This document shows positions 31,548 through 32,603 of a DNA stretch of 32,603 nt, piece by piece. Location: positions 1 to 32,603 of the forward strand of contig NZ_JABXKP010000014.1 of the NCBI RefSeq assembly GCF_017114985.1, read 5' to 3'. The stretch comes from Nostoc sp. JL33 (GTDB taxonomy: Bacteria > Cyanobacteriota > Cyanobacteriia > Cyanobacteriales > Nostocaceae). A program made the translations under genes and the position numbers. The notes under the pieces are model-generated. The model had not been told where the DNA came from. It saw only the letters and a list, made by a program, of their open reading frames with translations, and made no database searches. Within the stretch, counting starts at the first letter, position 1, and each line of letters starts with the position of its first letter.

Positions 31548-32164
31548 AGATTTACTCCGAATGTGTGTAAGGGGAATTGGTAGTAGACTCTCAGCAACTT
31601 TATTCAGTTGGTAAGTAGTTATTTGAATGGGTGATTTGTCTGGACTTTTTAGGACAGCCAGAGTTATGCGATCGCAACTTCAAATCGCATCGGTTGTAGA
31701 AAGGCTGTTGTGAAACTAAAAACTTTTTCCTGTCAACCGTTGATGGTTAAACCAGGGATATCGATTCAACTTTATCCGTTGTTTTAGGTCAGGAGGTTGC
31801 CAAATCGGTATGGGAAAATGCACCCTTAGCTAATAACTGGGGACTTCAAGTTAGAGTCGTAAAAGTAAAAGGAGGTTGAAACTTTAGTCGGTTGACCCCT
31901 TAAGTTAAGGGAACTAATATAAGAACTTAGTCGAACCTGTTGTAAGCGGTGTAATTCAGCCTTGTGGACTTATGTATTAAAACTAACCTTTACAAAGAGC
32001 ACTTGATATCAGCAAATACGCTGAATATAGTAGTTAATTTTACAATAAAAGCAAATTCTTTACGTAAGCGTCGTCGTCAGTCCTGTTAATTTTCAGAGTG
32101 ATATGGGAATGGAGAGCGCTTTGTGCGAGGATTTGATGAAGTTTCTCGAAATATTTTTTCTCAG

Positions 32165-32255
32165 CGATGGCTTCTCTACCAGACGCTGCGTGTAGCAATT
32201 ATCCCTAGCGTCGTCCAAGGGTACGGCGGGCTACGCCGAAGCCAAGGGCGAACTG
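32165..32255. repeat. cluster of small dispersed repeats
   Basis: GATGGCTTCTCTACCAGACG, CTGCGTGTAGC, CCAAGGGTACGGCGGGCTAC and GCCGAAGCCAAGGGCGAA. It starts like the insertion at 5897-5941 and ends like it, with further small repeats nested between. Confidence 0.7.
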
Positions 32256-32515
32256 AACTTCGGTGACTCAGCACTTTCAAGTCAGGCTGCCCTAAATGTT
32301 TGTCGTTGCGATCAGGCACGAGGAAAGAGGGTTTTAGCCTAGTACAACACGACGTAAATAAACCACCCATTCCAAATCAATAAAACGCTTACGCTGTATA
32401 CCTGTTTGAATGCAAGAATTTTGAATTCCGCCTTGCGGTACTAGTCCATCAATCTTTGAGGTAGTTTGGTTTGATTGCGTCGGCTTACTTAATCTTCATA
32501 ATATGAACCTGAATA

Positions 32516-32526
32516 GGACTTACGCA
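32516..32526. repeat. single ACTTACGCA end
   Basis: AGGACTTACGCATTG, the same end as the element at 25153. Its partner end is not seen before the window stops. Confidence 0.5.
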
Positions 32527-32574
32527 TTGACAAGAAATACTAAATATGAATCAAGGTTAAAAACCATATCTTTC

Positions 32575-32603
32575 GTAAGGGCACAGCATTGCTGTGCCCT
32601 TAC
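32575..32603. repeat. 13-bp perfect hairpin at the window edge
   Basis: GTAAGGGCACAGC-ATT-GCTGTGCCCTTAC, a dispersed Nostoc-type palindrome that may continue beyond the window. Confidence 0.8.

Larger units (their letters stand above)
31548..32603. other. gene-free, repeat-bearing right end
   Basis: No convincing gene in about 1.05 kb; the only frame over 60 codons (32176-32370, minus) is made of small-repeat sequence. The first 300 bases hold the RTX gene's upstream region, with an AT-rich tract at about 31970-32060. The rest holds the repeats listed separately. Confidence 0.65.

Noticed and set aside
32176..32370. 64-codon minus-strand frame
   Set aside because: Its sequence consists of nested small dispersed repeats.
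1..32603. tRNA and rRNA genes
   Set aside because: No T-loop GGTTCRA with matching acceptor stem and no rRNA signature was found on either strand by eye; a tRNAscan run would settle it.

Overview
The window comes from the chromosome of a filamentous, heterocyst-forming cyanobacterium of the Nostoc/Anabaena type. The evidence is the many HIP1 octamers (GCGATCGC), the 7-bp tandem repeats, very small dispersed repeats inserted in HIP1 sites, and above all a hetF gene divergent from a tandem array of NsiR1-type small RNAs whose promoters carry the heterocyst-type TCCGGA box. No rRNA, tRNA or CRISPR array was found.

Layout. 0-2.4 kb: a small membrane protein, a histidine phosphatase, a CsbD-like stress protein and a protein built of five exact 19-residue repeats centred on GxRPIG. 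2.6-7.9 kb: uvrB, followed by a decayed accessory stretch up to bioF. It holds a RelE/antitoxin pair with a nonsense codon in the toxin, two orphan antitoxin-like genes, one nearly whole and three broken Uma2 genes, a tyrosine-recombinase scrap, and six copies of the last bases of uvrB. 7.9-9.1 kb: bioF. 9.8-14.9 kb: a very large PAS/GAF hybrid histidine kinase. 14.9-16.2 kb: an unknown protein ending in GNRPIG and a thioredoxin-fold protein of the photosystem I accumulation factor type. 16.5-18.8 kb: murT and gatD, whose products amidate lipid II, separated by heptamer repeats with a G-quadruplex motif. 18.9-20.6 kb: a MITE-like element, a second Uma2 gene and a chimeric membrane protein. 20.8-23.3 kb: hetF on the minus strand. 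23.4-24.8 kb: seven NsiR1 units on the plus strand, one apparently split by a 0.36-kb structured element. 25.4-28.5 kb: a thioredoxin, an OB-fold-like protein, a membrane subtilisin and a membrane-anchored unknown. 28.7-31.5 kb: a secreted beta-helix/RTX protein. The rest is gene-free and repeat-rich.

The functional centre is hetF plus the NsiR1 array: a caspase-like protease needed for heterocyst differentiation, with heterocyst-type small RNAs fired away from it, the nearest probably antisense to the hetF leader. This system is known in relatives, but the copy structure, the element in copy 2 and the repeat insertions inside the HetF catalytic domain look specific to this strain. The second point of interest is the uvrB-bioF interval, where repeated uvrB ends bracket toxin-antitoxin and Uma2 pieces much as attachment sites would.
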